DNA of 64,000 nucleotides from Rhynochetos jubatus. Its lineage: Eukaryota; Chordata; Aves; Eurypygiformes; Rhynochetidae. Position numbers and translations under genes: made by a program. The stretch lies in the NCBI GenBank assembly GCA_027574665.1, contig CM050658.1:20968317-21032316 (forward strand), read 5' to 3'. The number at the start of each line of letters is the position of its first letter. The first letter of the stretch is position 1. This document shows positions 48,528 through 61,552 of the stretch, piece by piece. The notes under the pieces were generated by a model. That model did not search any database, had not been told where the DNA came from, and worked only from the letters and a program-made list of their open reading frames with translations.

Positions 48528-49093
48528 TGAGTTTGGCTGGAATAGAGTTAATTTTCTTCACAGTGGCTGGCGTGGGGCTGTTTTGGATTTCTGCTGGAAA
48601 CAGTGTTGATAACCCAGGGATGTTTTTGTTACTGCTGAGCAGTGCTGACACACAGCCAAGGCCTTTTCTGCCTCTCACCCCACCAGGGAGTGGGCTGGGG
48701 GTGCACAAGGAGCTGGGAGGGGGACACAGCCGGGACAGCTGACCCAAGGGATATTCCAGACCATATGGTGTCATTTTCAGCGTGTAAAGCTGGGGAAGGA
48801 GGAAGGGAGGGATGTTAGGAGTGATGGTGTTTATCTTCCCAAGTCACTGTTACGATGGAGCCCTGCTTTCCTGGGGATGGCTGAACACCTGCCTGCCCAT
48901 GGGAAGCGGGGAATGAATTCCTTGGTTTGCTTTGCTTGTGTCTGCGGCTTTTGCTTTACCTGTTAAACTGTCTGTATCTTAACCCCTGAGTTTTCTCCCT
49001 TTTACTCTTCCAGTACTCTCCCCCATCGCACTTGCAGGGAGTGTGCGAGCAGCTGTGTGGTGCTTAGTTGCCATCCGGGGTTAAACCACAACA
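48528..49093 (+). mobile_element. Solo LTR of an avian endogenous retrovirus
   Basis: A 566-base unit that starts TGAGTTTGGCTGG and ends TTAAACCACAACA, so it has TG...CA ends. I recognise it as a very common LTR family of neoavian genomes. Landmarks are a TATA-like TGTAAAGCTGGGG at 48784, a TTAAACTG block near 48963 at the usual poly(A)-signal position, and the GTGTGGTGCTTAGTTGCC end block. No gag, pol or env sequence and no second LTR lies nearby, so it is a solo LTR left by recombination. No clear target-site duplication is visible with these ends. The TATA box is diverged. Confidence 0.85.
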
Positions 49094-52000
49094 ACAGACA
49101 AACCAATTGGTAACTTTTAGCCAATCTTATTTCTAGCCAGGCTCACTATTGCCGACATGAACTTTGCTCAGGCCCTGTGTCTGGCCCACACAATTGCTTC
49201 TAACACTAAATGGATGTTGAAGTCCCCGTACTTTTTGCAGAACTGAAGCTAGGCCATATCAGGGACATCTCATGGAAGTGCAAATATAGTGTGCGCTGTG
49301 CACTTTACTGATCTTGCTTTGATACTGAATGAGAACAGCAAAATGATGGTTGCAGAATATCCCAATTTATCTAAGAATATTTTGATCAACTTTTTTTTTT
49401 TTCTTTTTAAACAAAGCAGAGGCCAGAGTTTTGTTATCTTCTACTTTTCTCCTGTAGCGCAAACGATACTCAAACGTTAAATGCAAAAAGCAACTTGCTC
49501 ATGCTGACTGCTATAAAACTTCATGGCAGTCTCACAGGATGTGTTACTGTCGCAGCCTTTGTCTGTCGTTACTTTTGCTCTTAGAAACAATAGCTGCTTA
49601 GGACTGGTGGGCTTTCGACTGTGAGAATGTGATGTGACGGTGTGAAATTACGGCAAGAGATCACACTGGTGATTCACAGGGATATGCTTTCTACTGTATC
49701 AGATGCTGGACTTAAGCCACAGCTTGGTGGGATATGATACCATGGGAGTTTTTTCTTAAGAGCAACTACGAGCGGGTCTGAACATTCTGGTAATTAAATG
49801 TCCGAATTTGTTATAAAAGAGTAGGACTTCATGGCTGTGAGTCAAATAATGGGTACTCCAAGGATCTTCCCTGCTCCTCATCTTTCACAAAGCTTCGTAC
49901 TGTTGTGTAACAACTCCTCATACAACATTTGCACCTGCTTCGTAAAGAATGATGGCAGGTTTTGTGATTACACTTTGGTCTCTTAATCACTACTGCGTTT
50001 TTGGCAGATCAAGAGTTCTTCACTTTCATTCTTAGTGTTGCCACTTGGCACCAACAACACTTCAAAGGTAAACTCTGCGAGCGCGTAAGGATTCCTTGGG
50101 ATGGGAGAGGTTATGTCCATATGGCATGAAAATATCACAGTTACATGCTTTAATACATACTTCCACTTTTAGAAGTTTCATAAGGGATGCTGAAATACGA
50201 ATGGCTGTTTCATCCTAACATAATACAGCCAAGCTGTAAGGTGTTCAGTTGGCATCCATTATGCCCTCTTTTTTAAAATTTCCTTGAAATTCCTCCTCCG
50301 TTTTGTTAGTGTGGAAATTAATTAAGCTCTAGATTGTGAAAATAATGTGAAGCTGAAACCTGGGAAGAACTGTCTGACAAGTGTAAGTCACAATTAGATT
50401 ATTTAAACTTGAGGCAAGCGTAGTGCCAGAGTGTTTGGTGATTCCATGATCTCTGCTCCTATACGCTCCTTTTACAGATTACCCCCACTACGCATGTATT
50501 CCCCCAGTAACCAGGAACAGGAGGAAGGATTTATAGGAATACCTAAACCTCACCTGTGAGAGAATGTGCGATGAATTTAGGGGAAAGCATAACGCGAATG
50601 CTTCTGATCTCCAAAATACAGTGAGAAGTGTTAAATTACAGTACGTTAGTTGATGCTGTTACTGTAAACATCATGCTTTGTCTTGTAATATTATTAAAAC
50701 CTGTATGCAAGAGGTGTAGTTCCTGGCGATACTGTAGTAAAAGAAAATACTGTAGTAAAAGCAAGAGATCTGCAAAGGATACGAAAGAGATGCCGAGATC
50801 TCTGTCATGTACTCTATAAAACAATGAGGATAGCTTCTAAAGTTGTCAGAAACGTAAGTTCTATATGACTTTGCATAGGAAAAGGTTTTCGTAGGCAGAA
50901 GATACTAAAATACAGTTGCGCTGTCATTCATTATTTATCGAATCACAGAATTTTATCACAAGTGATAAGCAGTCATGCACTTCTGCTTTTTCACCTGCAT
51001 TTAAAAATCAGTCACTGGGGCTAAATATCTTAAGATGGAGAGAAGGCAAGGAAAGTAACAATGTGTATTGCTCGGGCATTACTAGTCCCAGCTGCAGGGG
51101 CTGACCAGCTGTGGATGTTGTGATGTGATGAATCATACGCTCCGAGACTGTCCTGTGGAGTACTTGAATCCTGAGCTCTGCACTGTGATTCTTAGTGTTT
51201 AACAGGTGGGGTTGTGTGTGGAATTTTGTGAAAACTACCTGTAGGACTTAATGTTTTTATGCAGTACAGAATTATCAGCCAGATGTGTTTGCATGCAGCT
51301 AGTAAGAATGCACGTCTAATGCTTTTCAAATAGTACTCCAATCATCTGCTTTAAATGATTAATAAGCACAAGCTGAAAATAGCACCACATTCACCTAATG
51401 TTTGCAGGATTATTTTTGTAAACATTTCATTCAGGCTTTCTCTGCCATCTTTCTAAGCATTGTCAAGACAGAAATGTTGCTATTCTTGGTTAGTTTTTCT
51501 CTGTTTGATCTTCATCATGACCCAGAGAGATGTAGCAGGGGAAAGCATGAGAGATGTTGGTTCCCAGTTGACAGTAAGCATGTGGTTTAAGATCAGATGA
51601 GAAAACTGATCTAGATATTTGCAGAATAGTTACAGGTTTCTGATTTTTTCCAAAGCTAGTAACTGAACTTGGTGAGAACTACCAGTCTGTATTGTGCTAA
51701 CGAGCGTCTGAAAGCACGACAAAAATACGGTCACAGTTTCTCCCCCTTTTAAGTAAGTCAGAATTAGTTTTAAGAGATGTGGAGGGATTTGTACTTTTGT
51801 TACATTGGCTGTCCTACTTCTCGGTTAAGTCCTTGCTGAGATAATATTAAGAGTGGAATTTAAATGGTGTTAAGGAAGAAGCCGATAGTAATCAGAATAG
51901 AATTAACAGCGTATCCTGTCTCAAACAACCAGGGCTGGCCAGCGCTGCTATTCACCAATAAAAAGCAGTGGAAGATTTCCAGTTTTCCAAGTAAAATGCT

Positions 52001-52380
52001 AGTGTTGTTCGCTGTAGTGGTCTACAGGTGCTGTGTGATGCTCCTTTACACCAAGCAAAACTCCATCCCGTCTACCAAGTGTTTTGTTTCTGCTCTTCAA
52101 GGTTCGATTGTATGGCACAACGGAACTGTTCTGAAATCTAGTTTAAGCCTGCGTGTCAAAGCAGGAAGGTTTGTTTCAATACTACACTGGCAGTGTCGCA
52201 AAGATGCCATCCTCTTTTTGGGAATGCTGTGAGGAAAAGTAGTGTCTTCAAATCTACGTTGTGGGTTTGGGGTTTTTTTGAGTAATTTTCTAATACTGGA
52301 GTGTTAGTTCCTCAGTCAATGTACCGTACATCACCTGTGCGCCGCACTTCCCTCATACAGTGAAAATACGCATTTCCACA
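49094..52380. other. Intergenic DNA before the CpG island
   Basis: No exon or transposon was recognised. It contains a small tandem duplication at 50729-50761 and a poly-T run near 49391. A GGTTCGATTG sequence near 52100 resembles a tRNA B box, but no tRNA can be folded around it. Confidence 0.6.
50729..50761. repeat. Short tandem duplication, 18-bp unit
   Basis: The 15-mer ATACTGTAGTAAAAG occurs at 50729-50743 and again at 50747-50761. This is a local slip duplication. Confidence 0.8.
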
Positions 52381-52584
52381 GGTCCTGGGTCCCGGGGCGG
52401 GGCTCTCCATCTCCCACAGCCAGGGTCAGGCCTTCCCCGTGCGATTCTTTTGAGAATCCTGACTGAAAACTCTGAGTATTTAGAAAAAAAAAGAAAACAG
52501 AAAGGTTGTTGGTGACAGACCTTTGCTACCGACAGGCGCGATTAACCTCTCTCTCGCTGAGGCGGGGTCGGAGCCGCCCTCACC

Positions 52585-52900
52585 TGCACGGCGCCTCGGC
52601 GCGCTTCCCGCGAGCCCCCGCGGTGAGGGGCAGATCCCATGGTAAAACCTCGAACAGCCCACACCCCCGGGGGTGTCCCACGGCCCCTCCGGGAGCCCCT
52701 TCTCCCGCCCTCTAATCCCTGCGCCGGCTCCAGGGCGCTCGGCCCTGAGGGGGGGACGCGGGCGGGAAGCCAGGGCCGAGGCGCGGAGGGGCCCCCCCAC
52801 CTCCGCGCCGCTGCGCGCCCCCTGGAGCCCCGGCGGAGCTGGGCGCGGCGCCGGCCTCTCCCCGCTGAGGGGAGCCCCAGCCCTGCCGGGGGAGGCGAGG
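52585..52900 (-). other. Putative minus-strand first exon (divergent transcript)
   Basis: On the minus strand the junction GCCGTGCAG/GTGAGGGC (exon end at 52584, intron from 52583) is an excellent donor. With the plus-strand donor 560 bases away it suggests divergent transcription from the island. The exon's 5' limit is unknown, and no coding potential was recognised. Confidence 0.35.
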
Positions 52901-52999
52901 CTGCGCTGGGGCCGGTACCTCGGCGGGGAGGGGAGAGGCGCCGCCTGCCCCCCCCACCCGCCCCAGGGCTTCCCCGCTCAGCCTGACGGAGCGCCGCCG

Positions 53000-53142
53000 C
53001 CCACCGCAGCGCAGCGGCCCGGCGCAGGAGGGAGGCGCCGTGCGCGGCCCGAATCCCCGGGCGCCGCCGCTGCTGAGGGGACAGCGGCCGCCTCCGCGCT
53101 ACCCGGCGGCTTCGCTCCGCTCGGCTCCGCTCGCCGGCGCAG
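53000..53142 (+). other. Putative non-coding first exon ending in a strong donor
   Basis: The GGCGCAG/GTAGGAGC junction at 53142/53143 is a near-consensus splice donor inside the CpG island. The exon start is a guess, since the transcription start cannot be seen. The frames across it are proline-, arginine- and alanine-rich products of GC bias, with no signal peptide or known motif. Confidence 0.4.
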
Positions 53143-55213
53143 GTAGGAGCGGGATCCCGGGCTGTGGGGAGCGGCGACCCCCGGGGACCGCCCCGCGCCG
53201 GGGTGACCTTGAGGCGGGAGGGGCGCAGGGGGCAGCGGGATGCGGCTGAGGGGTGGTTTGGGGCGGTGAGTGGCGCGGGCTCGGCGGGACCGGGGGGCTG
53301 TGTGGCAGCCGGCTGTGCTGCCGCGCGGTGAAGCCGCCTCGCACAGCCCTTCGGGCTCGGTCCGTTTCAAGCCCGGCGGGTTCTTCGGTTCCAGGGACAG
53401 GAGCGCGCGGGAGGCGGCGGGCGGAGGTGACCGCGCTCTCCCCAGCCCTGCCCGGGGAGCCCGAGGGCTGGGAGCGGGGTGAAGAAGCAGGGTCCCCGGG
53501 CGAACACCACCGCCGCGCCCCGCAGCACCGCGCCCGGCGGAGCCCGAGCAGCCCCGCGGACGGGCTCCGGGCGCCAAGTTTCAGAAGGTGACGCTCTTTT
53601 ACGAAACCTTTATTTGGGAGAGTTGGAAGGAGGTTTATGCCCCTCCGTCCTGCTCCTTCGGGGGGTTGTGCGAGATGATGAGCTGGTCCCCGGGAGCGCC
53701 GCCGTGGCCGCGGGCGGGGGATCTCCCCAGCCTTCAGCAGAGCCCTGCTACGGTGGGGATGGGGCTTTTGTAGTTTCTTTCTTTTCCCTCAGTGGGTGAT
53801 TTAAGTACGTTGTAGAAGCAGTAGTTGTCCGAGCCTCGCAGTACTGCAGGGGAGTGTGTCAAGAGCGCCTCGGAGCCCGAGAAGCGCTGCGGCGGGAGGG
53901 ACCTTCGCCAGGGTCACCCGTGAACTGCCCCTGCATCCCGGCTGGGGCGGCTGCTGAGGCCCCCTCGCCACCACCTTTGCACAGATGTCACGATGCGCTT
54001 TCCTGTCGTCACTGCACATCACGGATTATTTTTCTAAAATTTTGACTTAGAGACTAGTAGAAATGTGAAAGAAGGGTCCCAGTCTTCCGTTACGTATCCT
54101 CGAAAGGCCTGCTGTATTGTAGGTGGGGAACTGTCTCTTTTACTTAGTTAAACTGGCAAAAGAAGTTGACTTCTCTCTGGGTGTCCCTTGCTGATCGTTT
54201 CTGCTTGTATTTTTTCCTGCTTATTGTCATTCTGCTTTATCACATTACACCAACACAACCTAATCCTGTGCTAATGCTTTCTTTATTTTTATTTAAAGCA
54301 TATTTTGTACAAAAGTGATATTTGAGAAGCACGGATACCAAGATAAGGTGCTGGGAAGCTAGGCAAGCGGAAAGCAATGGTGTAGAGTAGGACTACTGCT
54401 GAAATAAAGTAATGTGTATGTTTATAATCAGTGTGAAAGTTGGCACTGCTGTAACTCAACTCCCAAACAGTAGAAAGAAATCTTTTAAAGAATGTGAGTA
54501 TGTTGGTGGGAAGTGCTGCACATCCTCAGTTATGTAAGTAGTTCTTTGAGTGGGACTTCAGGCATATGGTCATGTTTGCAAGTAACTTCCTTTCTGGTCC
54601 TGTCCACTCATCTACACGTGACTGATTTTCATATAATGACTCAAATCAAAATCAGAATTTTCATGACTTTTATGTGAAGAAGGGGTTGCTGTGTATCTTG
54701 CTAATAAACTCATTCCGTCGTCTTTTTAATGACCTCAAGAGCTAATATTGAGCTCCATTTTCAAAGTGAGCATTGCCTTAAGTTCTTCCTAAAGCAAAAG
54801 AAGTGTTTAGTTTAGTGTTAATATTACCATTTTCACTTTAACATTTAATGAAATGAATGCAGGGTATTACGTTACCTTTAATTCGTATTGAATATGACCA
54901 GTATTGTCCTTTGCTCACATGCTGTAAATCCACGACCACCGCCTCTTGATTATCTAGGCTATTGAAGGTGATACTGATCCAAATTTCTGACATGTCTCTC
55001 TATCCAAACCATGTCTTTTAACCATTCAATTGCCTGTTTCCTGATTATGCTAAGTAAATTTTTTACTGGTTTTGGCAAGTTCCATGGGGAGATAACGGGT
55101 GTACTTACGTGGTGTCCTGTAATGCTGTCACCTCAGTGGGGTTCATGTTGGAGGAGTGTCTCCGCTATGTCCCATGTCACGTATCAGACACAATAGGGCA
55201 TTCAGATAGCATT

Positions 55214-55235
55214 AGCTACCTCTTTGTAGGTAGCT
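55214..55235. repeat. Perfect 8-bp inverted repeat (hairpin)
   Basis: AGCTACCT at 55214-55221 and AGGTAGCT at 55228-55235 are exact inverse complements around a 6-base loop. Confidence 0.8.
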
Positions 55236-58200
55236 GAGTCAAACCTGGTGCGTTTGTCTGGTTCCTTATCCTTTGTTAGCTGAGAATAAAGCGCTGCAGA
55301 TCACTTACCACAGTAACTTCAGTGATGTGACTAGAAAGTAGGACTATTTGTCTGAACATAGATAATCCTTTAGGTGTTAGAGTTTATCTGCATCAACAAC
55401 AACCTGAGTGTTCTGGTTATTTGCTCAAAACTTGTAATAGGCAGTTTAAAGTAGAACAAGTGAGGTTAAAAACGAAACCCCCTAAACCTTGCATTGCTGC
55501 TTCAGAATAAGGAAAGCAGGATGATGATTGCAGTTGGGGAAAAACAATTTGTGTTGACCATGAGGAAAAACCAGAGTAATTATACGAGAGTTAAGTGACA
55601 GTTTTAGTGACAGTCTGATAGGAGATCATTGGGAACAGGCTGAATGTTTACATTCAAACAGAATTGTGTGGCTGCTGAAATATTTTAAAATAAACATTTG
55701 AACCAAGCTCAAACTTCTGATGAAACTTACCATTGGAATGCGTGTGTCAGATATACTTAAGAATTCTGGTTTAAAACAAAGCTTTACATATGATGTATAC
55801 TGTGTGGTGAATGTTTGCAATTCGCAGCGTTCAAAGTGGAACTTAAGTTGTCCTTTGAAAGACAAAACATGTGAAAACTAAGTAATGCTAAGTATAAATG
55901 CAGACTGTTTTAAGAAATGGCAGATGCAAAAGGTGAAATATTTTTAATTATCTGAAAAGAAAAAAAATTAAAATCTTTGAGAAAGGAGAAGTGAGCATGG
56001 AGAAATGATGTTTTCATGTAATAGGATGAGAGACATGGCAGTAACGCGCGTCATAGTGGCTGAGATACGTGTTGGTCTTAGTGTACTCATGCTAAACTAT
56101 TGGTTAAATCAGAAAAGCTTATTTTTTTGCCAGAGCCTTCTCTGAAAAAAACTTTCATCTTCCATAAATGGAGTTGTTTAGGAGTGAAATATTTCACACT
56201 TTATTCCATAGGTGTGACCAATCTTTTCACTTTTATTTGATCTAATATAGCATATCCTAAGCAACGTGTTAACTGGTGTTTTCCTGGGTCACCCCATAGG
56301 CATCAGCGTGGACTTGTATCTAAAGGTCATGATGTAAAAGGCCTTGTTTTCACATATTTTGGACCTTACATTCAGAATTCTTAAATATTTTGTAGCATAA
56401 ATAAAATAGCTGGTGTGCTGCAGGGACGACCTCCACACACTGGAATGTAAACCAAAAAGGCTTTCAATGTTTCTTGGAGGCAGATGTTGCTACATATTTA
56501 ATACTTAACAATAGGAAGTGTATTTTTAAGTGTGCAGAAAAAGACATGATTTCTGAAAAGCCTGAGTTTCTCCAGTCTGAATGCGCAGGTCAGTGCCCTC
56601 AAAACCTCAGTAGCACCTCTCTTGTGGAAGCTTATTTATCTGCTTTCAGCTCTTCCTCCTCCCTGATCTAAAGGCCTCACATTGCTGTGAGTCTTCCCAG
56701 CACTCCCATTGCAAGGCCGTATGTCCCAAGAACTGCTGAGCTTCCACAAGTTGCCGCATTTGGAGTGCCAAACAGTTGTGAAGGCAACGTTGTGGTGCAG
56801 TTTCTCGAGGGCTGTGAAAAAGCAGCCGCAGTGATACTGTGTAGTAGGTAGTACAGCTGTCATAATACAAGAATCCTTGGTTGCACAATGGAGTTACGTG
56901 TCGTATAGTGGAACGCCTTTAAAAAAGTAATAGCACTGGGTTTTGCAGAACCAAAAGCGCTTTTTTTCATTGATGCTTCTTGTGAAGGGGGTACTTTGCC
57001 CTGCCTGCAGGTAGCAGTCTGATTGTGTATGTGTTGTACGTATAGATGGAAACCATCACGTGGACTTGCAAAGTCATCAAGGAAGGATTGGTTTTAGTTG
57101 TTGAAGGGGCAGGATTTGGAGCTGCAAGACTGAATCACGTTTCCCTCTCACACCAACCAAGCTTTGCAGCAGTTTGACCTTGGATGTGCATTGCAAGTTT
57201 TGAAAAACTTTGTGCAGCCTGAAGCCCAGAATGCTGAAACTGTCTCTACTCAGCATTTCTATTTCTAAGATTAATAAGTCATTAACTCCACAGTGTTTGG
57301 GGAATTACCTTTAATCTAATTTATTTATTGAAATGCCTAAAATAACTTATATTGAGCTTCATGAAAAGTCTGTTTAATAAAAAATCATCCAGTAGGGATG
57401 AAGATTGCTTAAAAATATTGCAGCTGCTGATGTCCACTCCATGTTGCATGCATCTCTTCTTAAAATGCTTTAGGATTTGGGAGTTTCCTGATGAATGGGA
57501 GCTTTTTCTTGGTGAGGTTAACACCTACCATATTCCTTTTAATACCTCATTATGAGCAGGAGATATTTTCTACCCCTCTGCAAAGCTTTACTGTGCAAAA
57601 GTCCCAGTGTCACCTTGAATGTATTTGCTGACCATATGTATTCTAGCCTGTTTATCGAATAGCGGTTCTTCATCAGTGAAAGTTATTCCCACTAATGGGA
57701 AATCTTCCGTCTTGGAAGGTGTGATTGCATTCAGCAGAACATAAAAAATAGGCATTTCCGTTTTGGTGATGGAAGTGTTTTCTTGGTGTTTTAAACCTTT
57801 TTGTGATAGCGTTTGTATTTGAACAGACTAATCACCTTAAAGAGGATTGAAATAATAAGAATTTTCAGGGAATGTTCTGTCACCGAAACTGGAAACTCCC
57901 AAGAGGTTGATGGGTTCCTAGAAAGTATTCTAATAGTTGTCTCAAAGTGTTTTTAAGCAGTGATACTAAGTGAGGAGATTGATGATAATCAGAAGCAGAA
58001 AATGTTCTTTGCTATCATCAGATTTCTTAGCAATTCTGTTGAGAGCAGTTGCTGAAGCTTAAGGTAAATTCAGTTTATTCCAATAAGCTGAAGATTTTTA
58101 TTCTTTGGCATCTGAGGAAATAGATCTGTGCATTTTTAGGTGCTGGCCTACAGCCATAGTAAAAGCAAAATGGTAGTTTTGAGGATAAACTTACACAAAA

Positions 58201-58293
58201 AAACCCTAATTGGTGGCAGCGTTAGGTGTATATACACCTGCTTCGCTGCACGGAATGTACAGTCTTAAGTTTAAATGCAGTTTTAATGTATTG

Positions 58294-58336
58294 TTTTATT
58301 CTACAAAATCTACAGTGCCATTTTATTCTACAAAAT
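58294..58336. repeat. Direct repeat of a 16-mer
   Basis: TTTTATTCTACAAAAT occurs at 58294-58309 and again, identical, at 58321-58336, 27 bases apart. Confidence 0.85.
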
Positions 58337-59427
58337 TCTGTAAGTTCACCAGCATTTTACTAACATGTGAAGTATTTTTCTAACTTTATGTCTGTTTTTG
58401 TGGGCTGAAAATAGAGGACTTGTGTGAGTTTTGACCTATAAGTAGTAGAAAGTAATTACACAAAGACAAAATATTGAAATTTTATCTGGAAAATATCTAT
58501 TCCATGTTATTGGGTTCTTAATTACAGTAAGTACCAAGTGTCCAAAAGCCCTGACAAAAACTGGGCCCATTTTTGGTTAAACATGCAAAGGAAGCACGAA
58601 TCATTCTGAAAGAGGTAGGAGGAGTCTTCTTGAAAGGTTAAATACTCTGAAAAATTTATGTTATACACTGTAGCCCTGCTGATTCCATGTCAAGTGCTAA
58701 AGAATCTGAGAGCAATAGGAACAAGAAAATGCCATTTTTGTCTGTGAGGGCTTGGTGTTGATAAGATTCTTTTCTCCAGAAGGCGCAGTATTATGTTGCT
58801 TTTTTGTGTGACCCAGCAGTGTCCCCCTCATTTTTTTTTCTCGGCATGGCTAACATTTATTGCTCCCTAGCTAGATAAGGTGACAAGACAGAGTTGCAGT
58901 CACCATGAATTTTCTTATGATTTTTTTCTTCTTTTTTGACTCAGGTTTTGCAGGTTTCTGGAGAGGAGAGGAAAATGGAAAGGTTACTTTATATGCAGAA
59001 CTCCTGTTACACATCTTGGCATGACACATGCCTTTTTCAAAAATACCCTGTACAATTTTTTACTTACAGTTTGCAGTGGCTTCCAGATCACTTCCAGCAG
59101 AGCTCATCTCATCTCTGGTTTGTATTTGTGCTTGATTTCTGCACTTGCTCTGCTGGCAGTTTACTTTTCAGCAAGTTCTTCAATATATAAAGTTTTATTT
59201 AGAATTTTGATGTTGGTGGCTTGTGGTCTGAAGGTGATACAAACCCTACTTGCTTACTTCGCAAGTATTTTTCTCTACTGAAATTTGTTAGTATATACAG
59301 CCAGCGGTGAGATGTATTCTTGCAGTGTGCCACGTGAAATTGCATTCCATTGACAGGGAATTTTAGTAATCGCTTTTAATTTGTGCGGTGGTTTGTTTGT
59401 TTGCTTTTTTAAGAAACTGTGTGCACA

Positions 59428-59485
59428 CTAAGCTGCAATTTCGTATTAGTCTCTAACTAAGCTGTGATTTCATATTGGTCCTTGC
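59428..59485. repeat. Two-copy tandem repeat, 29-bp unit
   Basis: Two adjacent 29-base units, each starting CTAAGCTG, with the cores ATTTCGTATTAGTC and ATTTCATATTGGTC. They differ at several positions, so this is an old local duplication. Confidence 0.8.
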
Positions 59486-61552
59486 TGTCCTATGAAAATA
59501 CCAGGTTGGACAGTTACTGAAAGCCTTACAGTAGCCAGTATAAATTGCCTAGTACTGGGTTTTCCTTCTTTAGTAGACCGGTTACGACATCAAAGGGGAA
59601 ATTTCATTGGTTTGACGTTTTGATTATTTTCAGGCACTTAATCCTGCAGATGCTTATGTGATGATTTAAGTTGTTTCAGCATCTTCCTGGGTATAAAAGG
59701 GAGGTGGATTGGTTTGCATTTGCTTGAGTCAGACTCGCTTCTTCTTTTGAAGCTGCATACTATTTTTGCCTCTCCACAGTCCTTTGGGAACGTTACCCTT
59801 CCTTTGTGCATTATTGAATATAATAGCTAATGTTTGGGGATGGCTTTAGGTAATTCCTTAAGTACTCTGCAGCGAACTTCATTCTCTATCAAACTGAGTA
59901 TGTCTGGCTTCTTTTGATATTTTTTAGCCTATTCTTTTTTCTTCAGGCCTGTAGTCCTGTCTTCTTGGTAAAAAACACTTTAGAAGTTTTTTTGCTTTTC
60001 ATCATCCTTTAGATGGAGACATTAAAGGAATATAAAGGAGGTACAGAATACTTCATCTTTCTCTTAACCATCTGTTAGTTTCTCTGCTTTGCCATTAAAT
60101 CCTAGAACCTCTGCTTATCTTTGTCGCCCGCTTACTTCTTCTGTATTTATAGATCCTTTGCCTATTGGCTTTTTATGTCGCTCATTAGTTGTTGATCCTT
60201 TTGTGTGTTGGATCATACCCAAGACATTTGTGCCATTTTTTCCTACTTGTTCTTTGTTAAATGCTCTTGTTTCACCTTTTGTACAATCTCTTCTGGTAGT
60301 CAAAGCCTTTAAAGACTCTGGATGTAACAGTAATAGTCTCTTACAATGCTTCCTATATTCCCTCTGCACTGAGATAATCTGTTGCACTATTTTATACAGG
60401 CTTTGTAGATAACTATCAGTTTTCCTGAACTCCTTGATCATCGCTTCAAGAGACGTTACAAATCATTTGGCTGAGTTTGCTGAAGTTGCTGCCCTGAATT
60501 CCACTTTTTTTTTTTATGCTTCTTTCACATCTTTCTTTCAATATCCTAGTGAATTCTCTTGACTTGGCATTATGCTTACTTCACGTGAATTGCAGCCCTT
60601 CAAATTTCAGCCAATGCTTTCTTATTAATGAGAATAAAATAGAACCGCAGCATTAGTAAAGTTTTCCATGTCCGTACCTTTATCTTGTTAGCACGAGTCC
60701 ACCTTGATAGTGTAACGTTTCCTCCTCAAGGGAGCAGCATGAAAAGATTAAAACCCTGCATGTATGTGATGGCTAGGGCATGGGGTGAGGGAACTAAGAC
60801 TCTGGGTGCTTTTTCTTGCTTTGTTAGGGGGTGTTTCTGCCTTTATATGGGTTGCTTGCCTTTGCTGGGCTGTTGTTTCAGATTAATAATTAAACTGCTG
60901 TGATATGCACCTAACCTGCATGTTTCAATGACTAATTCATCACTACTTTTAAAGCTACTGAGAATTTTGGATAGAAAATGTAAGTGCAAAGCACTGTTTG
61001 TACATGTAAAATATTTCTGATGATGTTCAAAAAGAGAATTCAAGACACTTACTTAAATAGGAGTGAAGTGTGATAGGTTCTGTGTATACACAAGCAACCA
61101 AGTCTCTTCTATGTGAGAATGTCAGATTTTTTGGTGTTCTTCTTACAGACACCATTCTGAGAAGCAGTGCATTTCAAGTAGAAGATCAGAATACCCTTGC
61201 AGATAAAATTTCATCCCGTTCCAGGGAGGCGATATCACATTTGTAAACTTAGCGCTAAGTGTTGCGTTCTTGTCAAGAGACCATTTCCAAATAACGTTTA
61301 TGGCCTGATTGTCAAATAAGTTACAGATAATGCGGTAGAAATATTTAATGTATTAAGGGCAGGATTTTTAAAAAGGGAGGAATGGAAGCCAAATGGAATT
61401 TTAAGTCCTGTTGGCTTGTCAGTGGAATTTGTGCATCTATAAGTTGGATATTTTTGAAAATTGCACTCTAAATTGGTGACTAATAGACATCTGCCCATGA
61501 TAATGGTATAAAAGGCTTACAAGTTACCATTAATAATTCAACTGAAGATTAT

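Larger units (their letters stand above)
52385..53760. promoter_or_regulatory. CpG island promoter of an unidentified gene
   Basis: GC content and CpG density rise sharply from about 52,385, peak at 52,560-53,560 and fall off by about 53,760, in contrast to AT-richer DNA on both sides. A GC-box core GGGGCGGGGC sits at 52394-52403 and further GC boxes follow. Strong splice donors occur on both strands, at 53143 (plus) and 52583 (minus). In birds such islands almost always mark promoters. No frame gives a recognisable protein start, so the first exon is probably non-coding. In mammals SPTLC1 lies downstream of IARS1 in the same direction, but I did not find its start here. Confidence 0.8.
53800..61552. 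other. AT-richer DNA downstream of the CpG island, probable intron
   Basis: I found no exon with recognisable protein similarity. It contains short direct repeats (58294-58336, 59428-59485) and a small perfect hairpin (55214-55235). The lack of exons and transposons over 8 kb fits a long first intron of the gene starting in the island; this is an inference. Confidence 0.5.

Noticed and set aside
52095-52115. tRNA B-box-like GGTTCGATTG
   Set aside because: There is no matching A box, acceptor stem or anticodon arm at the right spacing.
52978-53577. 199-codon minus-strand open stretch and several others in the CpG island
   Set aside because: GC-rich DNA has few stop codons. The products are Pro/Arg/Ala/Gly-rich with no domain, and all frames on both strands are open in the same way.
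52380-53600. Start of SPTLC1, expected downstream of IARS1 from mammalian gene order
   Set aside because: I searched by eye for the conserved first-exon codons on both strands and found no match. Synteny alone is not enough to name the gene.
58936-59281. Possible exon after a TTTGACTCAG acceptor-like site, with hydrophobic open frames
   Set aside because: Two overlapping frames are open, neither resembles a known protein, and no donor closes a conserved exon.
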